From Tardiphaga sp051811025 (GTDB taxonomy: Bacteria; Pseudomonadota; Alphaproteobacteria; Rhizobiales; Xanthobacteraceae), in contig NZ_JBPWQE010000001.1 of NCBI RefSeq assembly GCF_051811025.1, forward strand, positions 3,472,001 to 3,536,000: a stretch of DNA of 64,000 nt, written 5' to 3'. Below, in pieces: positions 19,987 through 29,623 of this stretch. The translations under genes and the position numbers were made by a program. The notes under the pieces are model-generated. The model was given only the letters and a program-made list of their open reading frames with translations. It ran no database searches and was not told the DNA's origin. Positions within the stretch are counted from its first letter, which is position 1, and each line of letters starts with the position of its first letter.

Positions 19987-21024
19987 TCAGAGCGCCAGCG
20001 GCAAGGAAGAGCCGCCCCCGAAGCCGTCCACCTCGGCCGCGGGCAACATGTCGGTCTCACTCTCATGATGCGGACGCGCGGCATAGGGCGCGGCGAACAG
20101 GCTGACGCCTTTGTGGTCGATGGCGAAAAGCGGCATGAAATGCGGCAGATCGCGCGTTTCCGACAGTCGGGAGTAGCGATTGTCGAGCACCAGCCAGCGG
20201 CCATCGACACGGACGGTCAGCACCGCATGGTCCTGGCGCACCGCCATGTCACGCACCAGCATCATCTTGATATCGGCCTCCGGCACGCCCGTTGCGACGA
20301 GCATGGCGAATTTGGCGATCGCATAATCTTCGCAATCGCCGATGCCCGCAGATAGCGTCTCGAGCGGCGAACTCCACAGATCGGCGACGCCGTGTTGCTG
20401 ATAGTCTCCGACATAGCGGATCGCATAGTTGACGTCGCGATTGATCGCCTCGACGCGTGTGCGCAGACCCAACTCGGCGGCGGAACGCGTGACGGCGACA
20501 AACTTGCGCGCACCGGCGGCGCAGTTCTCGCTATCAGCCTTGCAGTCCTCGATCGATTTCAAGTCGGCGCGCATACGCGCTTCCACGCCCCGCCATTTCG
20601 TCCATAGCAGCCCTTCAGGCGCGCGGAACGTGAACAGGCCGAACGGCTCCTCGCTGGTGGCAGGCAGGATCGCGGCCGGAGACGGCGCATCGCTGATCAC
20701 CTTGGCATCTGATCCCTGCGACGCGTCCAAGGATGCGAGTTCGATATTGCCGGGCTTTGCACGGTTCTCGCTGTCACGCTTGGCCAGCACCTGGTTGATC
20801 GTGAAGAACCGAACCGGCGGCGCGGTCATGCCCGCGTTCGGCGTATCCATGACAGGGCGTTCAAGCACCGTCTTCTTCGCGCGTGACTTTGCAAATGCTC
20901 CATCGCAAGCGCTGACGCTTACTACACCGGCGAGCACGAACCCCAGCGCACGCGGGAATGCCCGCGCCTGATCGATACGCAACATGACTGACGCCCCGTT
21001 GTCCGGAGCATCGGCCGACGTCAT
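19987..21024 (-). CDS. Transglutaminase-like cysteine protease, LapG/BTLCP family (peptidase C93)
   Basis: 345 residues. The catalytic triad of the family is visible: Cys231 in GIGDCEDYA, His266 in RQDHAVL and Asp281 in LVLDNRYS. A hydrophobic export segment spans roughly residues 26-45 (FVLAGVVSVSAC...GAFA). The ATG at 21024 has GGGGA 8 bases upstream; a second ATG at 20985 gives a tighter signal peptide and is a fair alternative. Known of the family: LapG is a periplasmic, calcium-dependent protease that cuts the N-terminal module of LapA-type adhesins and frees them from the outer membrane, held back by LapD when c-di-GMP is high. The location between the secretion genes and the giant adhesin supports this role. 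The stretch of about 130 residues before the catalytic domain is Pro/Ala-rich and unlike the short LapG leader. Confidence 0.88.
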   Translation of the reverse strand: MTSADAPDNGASVMLRIDQARAFPRALGFVLAGVVSVSACDGAFAKSRAKKTVLERPVMDTPNAGMTAPPVRFFTINQVLAKRDSENRAKPGNIELASLDASQGSDAKVISDAPSPAAILPATSEEPFGLFTFRAPEGLLWTKWRGVEARMRADLKSIEDCKADSENCAAGARKFVAVTRSAAELGLRTRVEAINRDVNYAIRYVGDYQQHGVADLWSSPLETLSAGIGDCEDYAIAKFAMLVATGVPEADIKMMLVRDMAVRQDHAVLTVRVDGRWLVLDNRYSRLSETRDLPHFMPLFAIDHKGVSLFAAPYAARPHHESETDMLPAAEVDGFGGGSSLPLAL

Positions 21025-21246
21025 TGCGTCGATCCCCGTCCGGATCTTGTGGCATCAGGGATAAATCGGGGGCTGCTTCAGGCCGGTTAAAACGCGTCAA
21101 CCTGGGCTTGTATGTCGTTGAACGCGCTCAATCGCCTACCAACGCATTCGCTCGAATTTTAGCGAAGCCTGCGTTTTAAGAGTTCGTTGACTCTGATGGA
21201 CCGGGAGCCAGGTAACATACGGACCACCGGATGCTCCGTCGCGCTA

Positions 21247-22581
21247 TCAGCGTTCGCGAAACGCCTCGTCGCGCAGCATGCGCGCAGGCTTTACGAGATA
21301 ATCCAGCACCGACTTCTTGCCGGTCAGGACTTCCACTGTCGCCACCATGCCGGGAATGATCGGCAGCGGCTGCTCGGCAGTGCCGAGATGGTTTTTTTCG
21401 GTACGCACCATGACGCGATAGAACGTCTCGCCGCGCTCATTCTTGTCGCCCTTCTCGTCGGTGATCGTATCGGCGCTGATACGTTCGACCCGGCCGTGAA
21501 GCGATCCATAGACGGAGGAGTCATAGGCGCTGAGCTTTACAACCGCCTCATGGTCCGGACGGATGAAGGCGATGTCCTGCGGACGAATGCGGCCTTCGAC
21601 CAGGAGGGTATCCTCAAGTGGCACGATCTCCATCACGCTGGCGCCAGGCGCCACGACCGCGCCAATCGTTGTGACGTTGAGTCTGTTAACGATGCCGTAG
21701 ACCGGCGACCGCAGTTCAGTACGCCGAACGCGATCCTGCGCGGACTTGATGTTCTCGTCGAGCACCGCGAGATCGCCGCGCGATTTCGCAAGATCATCCT
21801 CCGCCGTGGAACGAAATGCCGTGGTGATATTCAAAAGCCGCGACTGCGCTTCCTTCACGGCGGCCTCGGTCTTGACCATGGTCGCCTGTACCACCGCGAG
21901 CTGACCGCGCATGTCGGTGGCCTGCCGGTCGGACCGCAGCATCTCGATCTCGGGAACGACCTTCTGCTCATAGAGCCGGCGCGTCAGCAAGGTTTCGCGG
22001 GTCAGCAGCGTCAGCGTCTCGGAGAAGCGGGTTTCCGACGCACGGAGCTCGTCGATTTCCTTTTTCTTCTGCCATTCCTGCTGGGCGATCACGTCGATGT
22101 CCTGCGCAAGCTTGCGCATATGGGCGTCGAACACGCTGCGCTCGGTCTGAACCGCACGCGGTGCAAGCTTTGTGAGATCTTCCGGAAACTCGACGCTGGT
22201 CTTGCCGAAAGTCTCTGCTTCCAATCGGATCACGCGGGCAGCCATGGCACCACGCCGCTCGCGGATTTCGCCAAACTGCGCTGCGAAGTTGGTATCTTCG
22301 ATGCGGGCCAGCGGCTGATCTTTCCTGACGATCGCGCCTTCCTGGATCAGCAATTCGCTGATGATGCCGCCTTCGAGCGATTGCACCACCTGGGTCTGGC
22401 GCGACGGCACCACCTTGCCATTGCCGCGCTTCACTTCATCCAGCACCGCGAAATGCGCCCAGAGCAGGAACACGATGAGGAGACCGGCGACGGTCATCAA
22501 CAACATCCGCGCCGTGCGCGGCGTACGCATTTCCATGGCCGCACGAACGTCGTTCGAAAATGCGAAATCAGACTGCGACAT
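21247..22581 (-). CDS. Type I secretion periplasmic adaptor, HlyD/LapC family
   Basis: 444 residues. One transmembrane segment near residues 27-45 (MLLMTVAGLLIVFLLWAHFAV) is followed by a biotinyl-lipoyl-like half (GGIISELLIQEGAIVRKDQP), a long coiled coil at about 110-280, the second half with SPVYGIVNRLN, and a C-terminal beta part ending in VEVLTGKKSVLDYL. This is the standard HlyD layout and length. It bridges the inner-membrane ABC exporter and the TolC-like channel. It overlaps the ABC gene by 14 bases, so translation is probably coupled. The substrate is inferred to be the giant adhesin downstream. Confidence 0.93.
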   Translation of the reverse strand: MSQSDFAFSNDVRAAMEMRTPRTARMLLMTVAGLLIVFLLWAHFAVLDEVKRGNGKVVPSRQTQVVQSLEGGIISELLIQEGAIVRKDQPLARIEDTNFAAQFGEIRERRGAMAARVIRLEAETFGKTSVEFPEDLTKLAPRAVQTERSVFDAHMRKLAQDIDVIAQQEWQKKKEIDELRASETRFSETLTLLTRETLLTRRLYEQKVVPEIEMLRSDRQATDMRGQLAVVQATMVKTEAAVKEAQSRLLNITTAFRSTAEDDLAKSRGDLAVLDENIKSAQDRVRRTELRSPVYGIVNRLNVTTIGAVVAPGASVMEIVPLEDTLLVEGRIRPQDIAFIRPDHEAVVKLSAYDSSVYGSLHGRVERISADTITDEKGDKNERGETFYRVMVRTEKNHLGTAEQPLPIIPGMVATVEVLTGKKSVLDYLVKPARMLRDEAFRER

Positions 22582-24787
22582 TGACCGGCCTCCCCGCGGC
22601 TTGAGGAGCCTGCGGCTGCGGACGCAAGCGCGTCAGGATCTGATCGGCGGGACCGTCGGCGACGATCTTGCCGTTGTCGAACACGAGAATGCGGTCGACC
22701 AGCGACAGTAGCGACGGGCGATGGGTCGAGACGATAATGGACATCTCACCCTTGGCGAGTGTCTTGAGGCGATCGAGGAATTCACCTTCACTGCGCACAT
22801 CGAAATGCGCAGTGGGTTCGTCGAGGAACAACACGCGCGGCTTGCGGATCAGCACACGGGCGAGGCCAATCGCCTGTTTCTGGCCGCCCGACAGGCTACG
22901 GCCGCCTTCGGCAACCATCATATCGTAGCCCTGCGGATGACCGGCGATGAAGGTCTCGACGCCAGACAGCCGTGCAGCCGCGAGCACTTCCTCATCGGTC
23001 GCATCGGGACGGCCAAGCGTGATGTTGTCGCGCAGCTTGCCATAGAACAGATCGGTGTCCTGCAGCACGAAACCGATGCCGGCGCGCAGGTCCGCCGGGT
23101 CGTATTGCCGGATATCGATGCCGTCGATCAGGATGCTGCCTTCGCTCGGCGGATAGAAAGCCGTCGCCAGACGGCCAACCGTGGTCTTGCCTGAGCCAAC
23201 CCGGCCGATGATGCCGATCTTCTCGCCAGGCTTCACGTGGAAAGAGATGCCGTCGAGCGCTTTGGCCGGGCTGTTCGGATAGGAGAAGCTGACATTGCGG
23301 AATTCGATGCTGCCCTTGGTGATCTCGCGGGCCACGAAGATCTTTTCCGGCGGCCGCTCGCGCTCCGTCGCCATCAGGCGATCGATCGACCGCAGGGCCG
23401 ACATGGTCTGTGTCGCGCGCGTCATCACAGCCGCGATGCCCGCGATGGGGCCGAGAATGCGGCCCGACAACATATTGGCCGCAACCAGCGCACCAACCGA
23501 CAGTTTGCCGTCAAGAATGAGGAACACGCCGACCACGACCAGCAACAGGCTGCACAGCTGCGTCGCCACGCTCGCACTTGTCATCGCCAGCGACGACCAG
23601 AACTGCACGCCTTCGCTTGAACGCGCCGTCGCGGCGACGGAACGTTCCCACACTGTCTGCACGCGGCTTTCGCCGGCGACAGCGCGAACGGTCTCGATGC
23701 CGTTCAGCGACTCGATGAGGATGCCGTGGCGTGCAGCCGATTCCGCCTGCAGGCGCTTCATCGCACGATCGAGCGGCCGCTGGATCAAGAGACCGACGAG
23801 GATCATGACGGGCAGCATCGCCAGCGGGATCCAGGCCAGCGGCCCGGCAATCACGAACAGCACTGCAATGAAGATGATCGCGAATATCATATCGGTCGCC
23901 GACACGACCGTGCCCGACGTGAAGAATTCGCGCACCGAGTCGAAGTCGCGCATCTGATTGGCGAGAATGCCGACCGAGGGCGGACGCTTGTCCATCTTCA
24001 GCGCCATCACATGTTCGAAGATGTTCGACGCCAGCACCACGTCGATCTTCTTGCCGGTCATGTCGATGATGCGGCTGCGGACCACCTTGAGCAGGAAGTC
24101 GAATGCGATCGCCAGCGACAGGCCGATACCAAGTGCAACCAGCGACGGGATCGCGCCATTCGGAATGACGCGGTCATACACGCTCATAGTGAACAGCGGC
24201 GCGGCGAGCGCCAGCATGTTGACGATGAAAGCTGCAATGGCGACATGGCTGTAGTTGGAGCCGAACCGGCTGACGACGGACCAGAACCAGTGCGCCTTCG
24301 GCAAATCGCCGGCGGCGATCGCGCGCGGATCGCTGACGGACGCCGGACGAACGAAATAGACGAAGCCGGCATATTTCTCTTCGACGGCTTCGATGCGCTC
24401 CATGGCGATCGCACCGTCACCGACGGGGGTTGCCAGTGTCAGACGGCCACTCGCCAGATCGATGCCGCGCAGAATCCGCGTCGAACCATCGTGAAACAGA
24501 AGCACAGCAGGCAGGACCAGCGCAGGGATATCCTTGAGCGGTCGCTCGTTCAGTTCGGCCTCGAGGCCCGCCCGCTGCGCGGCACGCTCATACAGTGCCG
24601 TTGTCAGCACGCCGCGCTCAACCGGGAGACCGGCAAGGAGTGCACTGCGGCTGACAGCTCTGCCGTGGTGAGCGGCGAGATAAAGCAGGCTGTCCGTTAA
24701 CGGATCAGCATGCTGATGCTCGATCTCCGCTACGGGCGCAGCCGGCAGGTCCATTGCAATATCGAACTGGGGTGAGCGAATGTTCAA
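22568..24787 (-). CDS. Type I secretion ABC permease/ATPase, LapB family
   Basis: 739 residues. The N-terminal 150 residues form a C39-like domain without the catalytic cysteine, as in exporters of RTX adhesins. Six membrane segments follow (about 180-450), then an ATPase with Walker A GRVGSGKTT, signature LSGGQKQ and Walker B RVLFLDEPTAHFD. The start codon is TTG at 24787, supported by GAGG 7 bases before it; ATG at 24754 is the alternative. Its role is to export the adhesin in one step with the HlyD and TolC partners. It is first after the TolC-like gene in transcription order, separated by 183 bases. Confidence 0.93.
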   Translation of the reverse strand: MNIRSPQFDIAMDLPAAPVAEIEHQHADPLTDSLLYLAAHHGRAVSRSALLAGLPVERGVLTTALYERAAQRAGLEAELNERPLKDIPALVLPAVLLFHDGSTRILRGIDLASGRLTLATPVGDGAIAMERIEAVEEKYAGFVYFVRPASVSDPRAIAAGDLPKAHWFWSVVSRFGSNYSHVAIAAFIVNMLALAAPLFTMSVYDRVIPNGAIPSLVALGIGLSLAIAFDFLLKVVRSRIIDMTGKKIDVVLASNIFEHVMALKMDKRPPSVGILANQMRDFDSVREFFTSGTVVSATDMIFAIIFIAVLFVIAGPLAWIPLAMLPVMILVGLLIQRPLDRAMKRLQAESAARHGILIESLNGIETVRAVAGESRVQTVWERSVAATARSSEGVQFWSSLAMTSASVATQLCSLLLVVVGVFLILDGKLSVGALVAANMLSGRILGPIAGIAAVMTRATQTMSALRSIDRLMATERERPPEKIFVAREITKGSIEFRNVSFSYPNSPAKALDGISFHVKPGEKIGIIGRVGSGKTTVGRLATAFYPPSEGSILIDGIDIRQYDPADLRAGIGFVLQDTDLFYGKLRDNITLGRPDATDEEVLAAARLSGVETFIAGHPQGYDMMVAEGGRSLSGGQKQAIGLARVLIRKPRVLFLDEPTAHFDVRSEGEFLDRLKTLAKGEMSIIVSTHRPSLLSLVDRILVFDNGKIVADGPADQILTRLRPQPQAPQAAGRPVNVAV

Positions 24788-24970
24788 TGCAGCCTCGGAA
24801 ATTCCAGGCGCCTTGTATGACCCGTGCGCGGATCTACTGGCCTTACAAAATATGACTTGCCAGCTTTACAGGCGATCCTTGCGGAGCGCCTGTACTATTT
24901 CGCGGTTCAGACGAATTGCTGAACTTACGGTAAATCCGACCGCGGATTATAAATCCGCGTGCTTAATTGG

Positions 24971-26554
24971 TTAACGGCGCCCCGCAGAAGCATCGGCCGA
25001 CACGCTGCCCTGCCCGACCTGGCCCGATGTCACGAACAATGCGTTGGCGTTCGACAGATCTTGCGAGGCCCAGCGATCACCGAACAGCACGGCTTTCGGT
25101 TCCAGCGCCGGTGCGAAAGGCGAATTCCAGGTCTGGAACGGCAGAACCGTATTGAGCGGTTCGGATCCCGGCTCCGGCGCCGTCAGCAAGATCGGCGGCA
25201 GGCGATACGGGATCAGGCCGGATGCACGGCTCTCGATCGGCTCAGACTCCGGCGGCTTGCCGGTCTTCAGATAGGACAGCAGCTGTCCCATGGCCGCCAG
25301 CAACTGATAGTCGGCGAACACGGTGACGCCGCGTGCAGACACCAGCGAGACGTTGGCGTTGAAGTACTGGTTCTGCGAGTTGAGCAGATCGATCAGCGTG
25401 CGCTGACCGAGCTCATATTCCTTGTTGTAGGCCACGAAGGTGCGACGGGCGGCTTCAACTTCACGCACCAGCGCTGCTGCACGCTCCGTCGTGATCGTCC
25501 GCGCAGCCCACGCCTTGTCGAGCGACTCCAGCGCATCACGCTGCAGGCGTGCATGGCGCTGCTGCTGCTCGATCATGCGTTCGCCAGCTTCGGCGCGCTT
25601 CCACGCATCCTGACCGCCGCGGAAGATATCCCAGCTGACGACAACCTTGCCGCTGACTTCATCGCGATTGCCCGGATAGGTGATCGAGTCCTTGCCGCGC
25701 AGCGCGCGGCCTTCCAGGGCGACGTTCGGAACGAATGCGCCGGCGGTCGAGTCGAAAGCACGCTTGGCCGCATCGACATCTGCACCAGCGGCGCGGATCG
25801 TCGGATTGTACTTGAAGGCGACGTCGAGCGACTCGTTCTTGGTTGCTGGCATATCCGGCAAGCGACCGGGGAAACGCACATTGAACGGCTCAAGACCAAC
25901 GGTCTTGCGATACTTGGCGCGTGCAAAATCGAGGCTGAGGCGGAAATCCGACAGCACGGCTTCTGCCGCGGCTACACGCTCTTCCGCCTGCTGGGTATCG
26001 CCCTCACCGGCACGACCGCCAGCGAAACGCGCGCGGACATTGGCGCGCAGTTCGAGATGAACCTTGAGATTTTGTTCGGCAAGCGCGACCAGACGCAAAT
26101 AACGCGTCACATCGACATAGGCTTCGGCCGCATCGAGCGCAATCAGTTCGGTCCGTTCAAGCACCCGGAACGCAGCAGCATCGACGCGCGCAGCCTGACG
26201 CCAGATGTCGTTGATGGACGCAAAGCCGTCGAACACCAGCTGGCGCACCGTTACCGACGCCTCGCTGCCGTTCACATAAGAGCCATTGCCGGCCGGCGCA
26301 GGAACGATTGCCCGGTTCAACATCTCAGGGCCGGTATTCGCCTGCAGCCTGATCTGAGGCAGCAAAGTACCTTGGCTCTGGCGAAGTTCGGCTTCGGTGG
26401 CGCGGCGATTGGCAGAAGCCTCGCCGACACCTGGGTTCGTCTTTACCGCCTGATTGATGGCGTCAAGAATGAAAAATGGCTCGGCTGCATAAGCGAACTT
26501 GCCGCTCGATCCCAGCAATACAACTACAAGGAAAATCTTTGCGATCTGCTTCAT
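24971..26554 (-). CDS. TolC/LapE-family outer membrane channel of type I secretion
   Basis: 527 residues from the ATG at 26554, which opens a signal peptide (MKQIAKIFLVVVLLGSSGKFAYA-AEP). An in-frame ATG at 26602 would add 16 residues in front of it and is less likely. The protein shows the two outer-membrane-efflux halves: LDAINQAVKTNPGVGEA near the start and, in the second half, GQRTLIDLLNSQNQYFNA. This last motif is typical of TolC proteins of type I systems. It forms the outer-membrane channel, and in LapA systems also the anchor in which the retained adhesin sits. The C-terminal 80 residues are Pro/Ser-rich and low in complexity. Confidence 0.9.
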   Translation of the reverse strand: MKQIAKIFLVVVLLGSSGKFAYAAEPFFILDAINQAVKTNPGVGEASANRRATEAELRQSQGTLLPQIRLQANTGPEMLNRAIVPAPAGNGSYVNGSEASVTVRQLVFDGFASINDIWRQAARVDAAAFRVLERTELIALDAAEAYVDVTRYLRLVALAEQNLKVHLELRANVRARFAGGRAGEGDTQQAEERVAAAEAVLSDFRLSLDFARAKYRKTVGLEPFNVRFPGRLPDMPATKNESLDVAFKYNPTIRAAGADVDAAKRAFDSTAGAFVPNVALEGRALRGKDSITYPGNRDEVSGKVVVSWDIFRGGQDAWKRAEAGERMIEQQQRHARLQRDALESLDKAWAARTITTERAAALVREVEAARRTFVAYNKEYELGQRTLIDLLNSQNQYFNANVSLVSARGVTVFADYQLLAAMGQLLSYLKTGKPPESEPIESRASGLIPYRLPPILLTAPEPGSEPLNTVLPFQTWNSPFAPALEPKAVLFGDRWASQDLSNANALFVTSGQVGQGSVSADASAGRR

Positions 26555-26708
26555 GGATTGAGCGCTAACAAGAAACGGAACTTGCCGCAATCTGAAAGCC
26601 ACATTTTAGATCGAAAACTGACTCATTGTTGCAAGAATGCATTACCTTGTGCGGAGGCGGCACGGTCCGCTTATCCGTCATGGCATTGTCATTTTCGTCC
26701 CTGATTTC

Positions 26709-26726
26709 AGGCATTTATCAATGCCT
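26709..26726. promoter_or_regulatory. Inverted repeat AGGCATT-N4-AATGCCT upstream of the type I secretion genes
   Basis: There are two perfect 7-base arms around TATC, 155-172 bases upstream of the chosen start of the TolC-like gene. The size and symmetry suit a dimeric repressor site. No regulator can be named. Confidence 0.35.
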
Positions 26727-26922
26727 AACAACAGGTTAACACGATTTCGTGAGTGGCAGAACCACCTCCAGGACGATGAATGCGCGCTGGGCGGGTCAGA
26801 GCGCGCCCAATTGTGGCAACCATCGCTATTTCGTAAAATGGAAAAAGATACGGCATGAAGGGACCGTGGTAGCCCCTCGCCGCCACCAATTCAGGCGAAT
26901 GCACGCTGTGGGTGCATCGATT

Positions 26923-26939
26923 CGGGCGAGTATCGCCCG
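26923..26939 (-). terminator. Hairpin after manC
   Basis: CGGGCGA and TCGCCCG pair around GTA, 8 bases past the manC stop. No strong U-run follows, so this is a weak or factor-assisted terminator at best. Confidence 0.35.
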
Positions 26940-26946
26940 GCCGCCG

Positions 26947-28359
26947 CTAGCTCCGCTTGTAGTCATCCTCGATGCGAACGATGTCGTCCTCACCAAGGTA
27001 GCTGCCCGTCTGCACCTCGATCAGCTCAAGCGGAATCTTGCCGGGGTTTTCCAGACGGTGCGTGGCACCGAGCGGGATGTAGATCGACTCGTTCTCGTGG
27101 ACGGTCTTGATCTGATCGTTGATCGTCACCTTCGCGGTACCACGCACAACGATCCAGTGCTCGGAGCGATGGTGGTGCATCTGGAGTGACAGCCGCTCGC
27201 CGGCTTTGACCACGAGACGTTTCACCTGATAGCGCTCGCCATCCTCAAGAGCCTGCACAGATCCCCATGGGCGATGCACCTTGAGATGATCCTCGGTGAC
27301 CTGCGGCGCCGTGACCTTCAGCTTCGCCACAAGCCGTTTCAAGCCGTTGGCATCCTTCTGGCGGGAGACCAGCACGGCGTCGTGCGTCGCGACCACCACG
27401 AGATCGTCGACGCCCTCCAGCGCCACCACCGGACCATCGCTGGCCACGTTGCAGTTGCGCGAGTCCTCGAACACTGCCACGCCCTGCGCGGCATTGCCCT
27501 GTGCATCCTTGTCGGACAGCTCCCACACTGCGAGCCACGAGCCGACATCCGACCAGCCGCAGGACACCGGCACCACGGCCGCCTTCGTCGTCTTCTCCAT
27601 CACGGCATAGTCGACAGAGATCGATTTTGCCTTCCCGAAAGCGTCCGCATCGAGCGTAAAGAAGCCGAGATCGCGGCCGGCCTTCGCCACAGCGCTGGTG
27701 ATGGTCTCGACACTGTCGCTGTCGACGCGGCGATATTCATCGAGCAGCATCCCCGCCCGAAACATGAAGTTGCCGCTGTTCCAGAGATACCCGGCCTCAA
27801 TATAACCGGTTGCCGTCTGCAGATCCGGCTTCTCGACGAATTTGGCGACACTCTTCACCTCGCCGGAAAGCACCTGACCGGGTGAAATATAGCCGTACTC
27901 GGTGGCCGGACGCTCCGGCTGAACGCCGAACGTCACAATGTGGCCGGCATCGGCAACCACCAGCCCAGCCCGACACGCCGCCACGAAAGCCGGCACGTCG
28001 CGCACCACGTGATCGGCGGCAAGCGCAAGCACGACGGCTTCCTCGTCCCGAGCCTGTGCAAAAGCAGCACCGGCGGCAATGGCCGGGCCTGAATCGCGCC
28101 GCGCCGGCTCGAGCAGGATGTCTGCATCGAGCCCGATCTCGGCGAGTTGTTCGCGCACCATGAACCGATAGGCGGCGCTGGTGATGACAATGGGACGATC
28201 GAACAAGCCAGCATCGGACACGCGAATCACGGTGTCCTGAAAGGTCGAGCGCGGCCCGAATAATGGCAGAAATTGCTTCGGGCGCCCCTCACGCGATGAC
28301 GGCCACAGGCGCGTACCAGCACCGCCACACATGATCAGGGGAATAATGCGCTTGCTCAT
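26947..28359 (-). CDS. manC: Mannose-1-phosphate guanylyltransferase / mannose-6-phosphate isomerase (bifunctional)
   Basis: 470 residues, the usual length of the two-domain type II enzymes (ManC/AlgA/XanB). The N-terminal nucleotidyltransferase signature CGGAGTRLWPSSR is at 12-24, with PKQF following and WNSGNF and FVEKP further on. The C-terminal cupin isomerase has HRPWG, QMHHHRSEHW and a closing GDDI-like segment. It makes GDP-mannose from fructose-6-phosphate-derived mannose-6-phosphate for exopolysaccharide and LPS. It lies 9 bases after the UDP-glucuronate epimerase gene, so the two form an operon. Confidence 0.95.
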   Translation of the reverse strand: MSKRIIPLIMCGGAGTRLWPSSREGRPKQFLPLFGPRSTFQDTVIRVSDAGLFDRPIVITSAAYRFMVREQLAEIGLDADILLEPARRDSGPAIAAGAAFAQARDEEAVVLALAADHVVRDVPAFVAACRAGLVVADAGHIVTFGVQPERPATEYGYISPGQVLSGEVKSVAKFVEKPDLQTATGYIEAGYLWNSGNFMFRAGMLLDEYRRVDSDSVETITSAVAKAGRDLGFFTLDADAFGKAKSISVDYAVMEKTTKAAVVPVSCGWSDVGSWLAVWELSDKDAQGNAAQGVAVFEDSRNCNVASDGPVVALEGVDDLVVVATHDAVLVSRQKDANGLKRLVAKLKVTAPQVTEDHLKVHRPWGSVQALEDGERYQVKRLVVKAGERLSLQMHHHRSEHWIVVRGTAKVTINDQIKTVHENESIYIPLGATHRLENPGKIPLELIEVQTGSYLGEDDIVRIEDDYKRS

Positions 28360-28368
28360 CAGTCGCTC

Positions 28369-29367
28369 TCAACCCTTCGCGTTCAGATTACCGTAGTGGC
28401 TGCGATACCACGTCACGAATTGTCGAATCCCCTCCTCGATCGAGGTATCCGGCTTGAAGCCGACGTCACGCATCAGATCGTCCACATCGGCAAAAGTCTC
28501 ATGCACATCGCCCGGCTGCATCGGCAGCATCGTCTTGATCGCCTCAAGCCCCAGTTCCTTCTCAAGAACCGAGACCACATGCAAAAGGTCCTCTGGCTTG
28601 TGGTTACCGACGTTGTAGATTCGCGCTGGCGCCTCGTCCTCGCTACCGGTCGGCACATGATCAATCAGCCGCCCGATAGCACCGACAACGTCGTCGACAT
28701 AGGTGAAGTCGCGTCGCATGTTGCCGTGATTGAAGAGCTTGATCGGCTGCTTGTCGAGGATCGCCTTGGTAAACAGGAAGATCGCCATATCCGGCCGGCC
28801 CCAAGGACCATAGACGGTGAAGAAACGCAGCCCGGTGGTCGGCAGGCGATAGAGATGGCTGTAGGAATGCGCCATCAACTCGTTGGCCTTCTTCGTCGCA
28901 GCATAGAGACTGACCGGGTTGTCGACTCTGTCGCTGACGGAGAACGGTTTCTTCTTGTTGGCGCCATAGACCGAGGATGACGACGCATAGAGCAGATGCG
29001 CGCAGCCATTGTGCCGGCATCCTTCGAGGATATTGAGAAAGCCCTCGAGGTTGGCATCGGCATAGGCGTGCGGCTGCTCGATGGAATAGCGCACACCCGC
29101 CTGCGCAGCGAGATGAATGACAACAGGGAATTTGTATTCGCCATACAACGCCGCGATCGCGGGACGATCTGCCAGATTCGCCCTCACAAAGGTAAAGCGA
29201 GGCTGGCCCTCCAGCAGCTTCAGCCGCGCCTCCTTCAGCGCCGGATCGTAATAGCTGTTGACGCTATCGAGACCAACGACCGTTCGGCCTTCGGCCAGCA
29301 GCTGCCGCGTCACGTGGAAACCGATGAAGCCGGCAGCACCGGTGACAAGGATGGGTTGTTCAGACAT
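28369..29367 (-). CDS. lspL: UDP-glucuronate 4-epimerase (LspL/CapI type)
   Basis: 332 residues from the ATG at 29367, preceded by GGGGAC; longer starts up to 29406 are possible but lack support. It is an extended SDR fold with the NAD site TGAAGFIG at 9-16, YASSSSVYG near 127-135, and the catalytic pair Tyr155-Lys159 in YAATKKANE. The motifs NSYYDPALK and TVYGPWGRPDMA are typical of UDP-GlcA 4-epimerases rather than GalE. The product UDP-galacturonate feeds lipid A or core in rhizobia. The UDP-glucose dehydrogenase at 49457 would supply its substrate. Confidence 0.85.
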   Translation of the reverse strand: MSEQPILVTGAAGFIGFHVTRQLLAEGRTVVGLDSVNSYYDPALKEARLKLLEGQPRFTFVRANLADRPAIAALYGEYKFPVVIHLAAQAGVRYSIEQPHAYADANLEGFLNILEGCRHNGCAHLLYASSSSVYGANKKKPFSVSDRVDNPVSLYAATKKANELMAHSYSHLYRLPTTGLRFFTVYGPWGRPDMAIFLFTKAILDKQPIKLFNHGNMRRDFTYVDDVVGAIGRLIDHVPTGSEDEAPARIYNVGNHKPEDLLHVVSVLEKELGLEAIKTMLPMQPGDVHETFADVDDLMRDVGFKPDTSIEEGIRQFVTWYRSHYGNLNAKG

Positions 29368-29623
29368 CGTGTCCCCAGACATTCGCCAGAAATCGCCATG
29401 TTGCATGACGATCCGTGTCGCATTCCATTAGCCATCCAGGCGATGATGTTGCAACACTTCGGCATCGCAGCATCCGATTGCGTCAGAAGCGCGGCCTTCG
29501 CCGCTAGCTATGCCATGAAAACAGGGTAAGAAGAGCCGCCGTGCATAACTCCGAACTATTTGTCTCATTGCGACCCAAATCTTCCCCGCAACGCATGTCT
29601 TTCCTGCGATCAATGTCATCCCG

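Larger units (their letters stand above)
26555..26946. other. Intergenic region between the tolC-like gene and manC
   Basis: The region is upstream of the secretion operon and downstream of manC. It holds a perfect 7-4-7 inverted repeat at 26709-26726 and a GC hairpin at 26923-26939. Overlapping short frames here show no protein character. The promoter of the secretion genes is expected here, but I see no convincing -35/-10 pair. Confidence 0.5.

Noticed and set aside
21187..22584. 465-codon plus-strand frame
   Set aside because: It is antisense to the HlyD adaptor gene, which has clear domains; the plus frame is His/Arg-rich without motifs.
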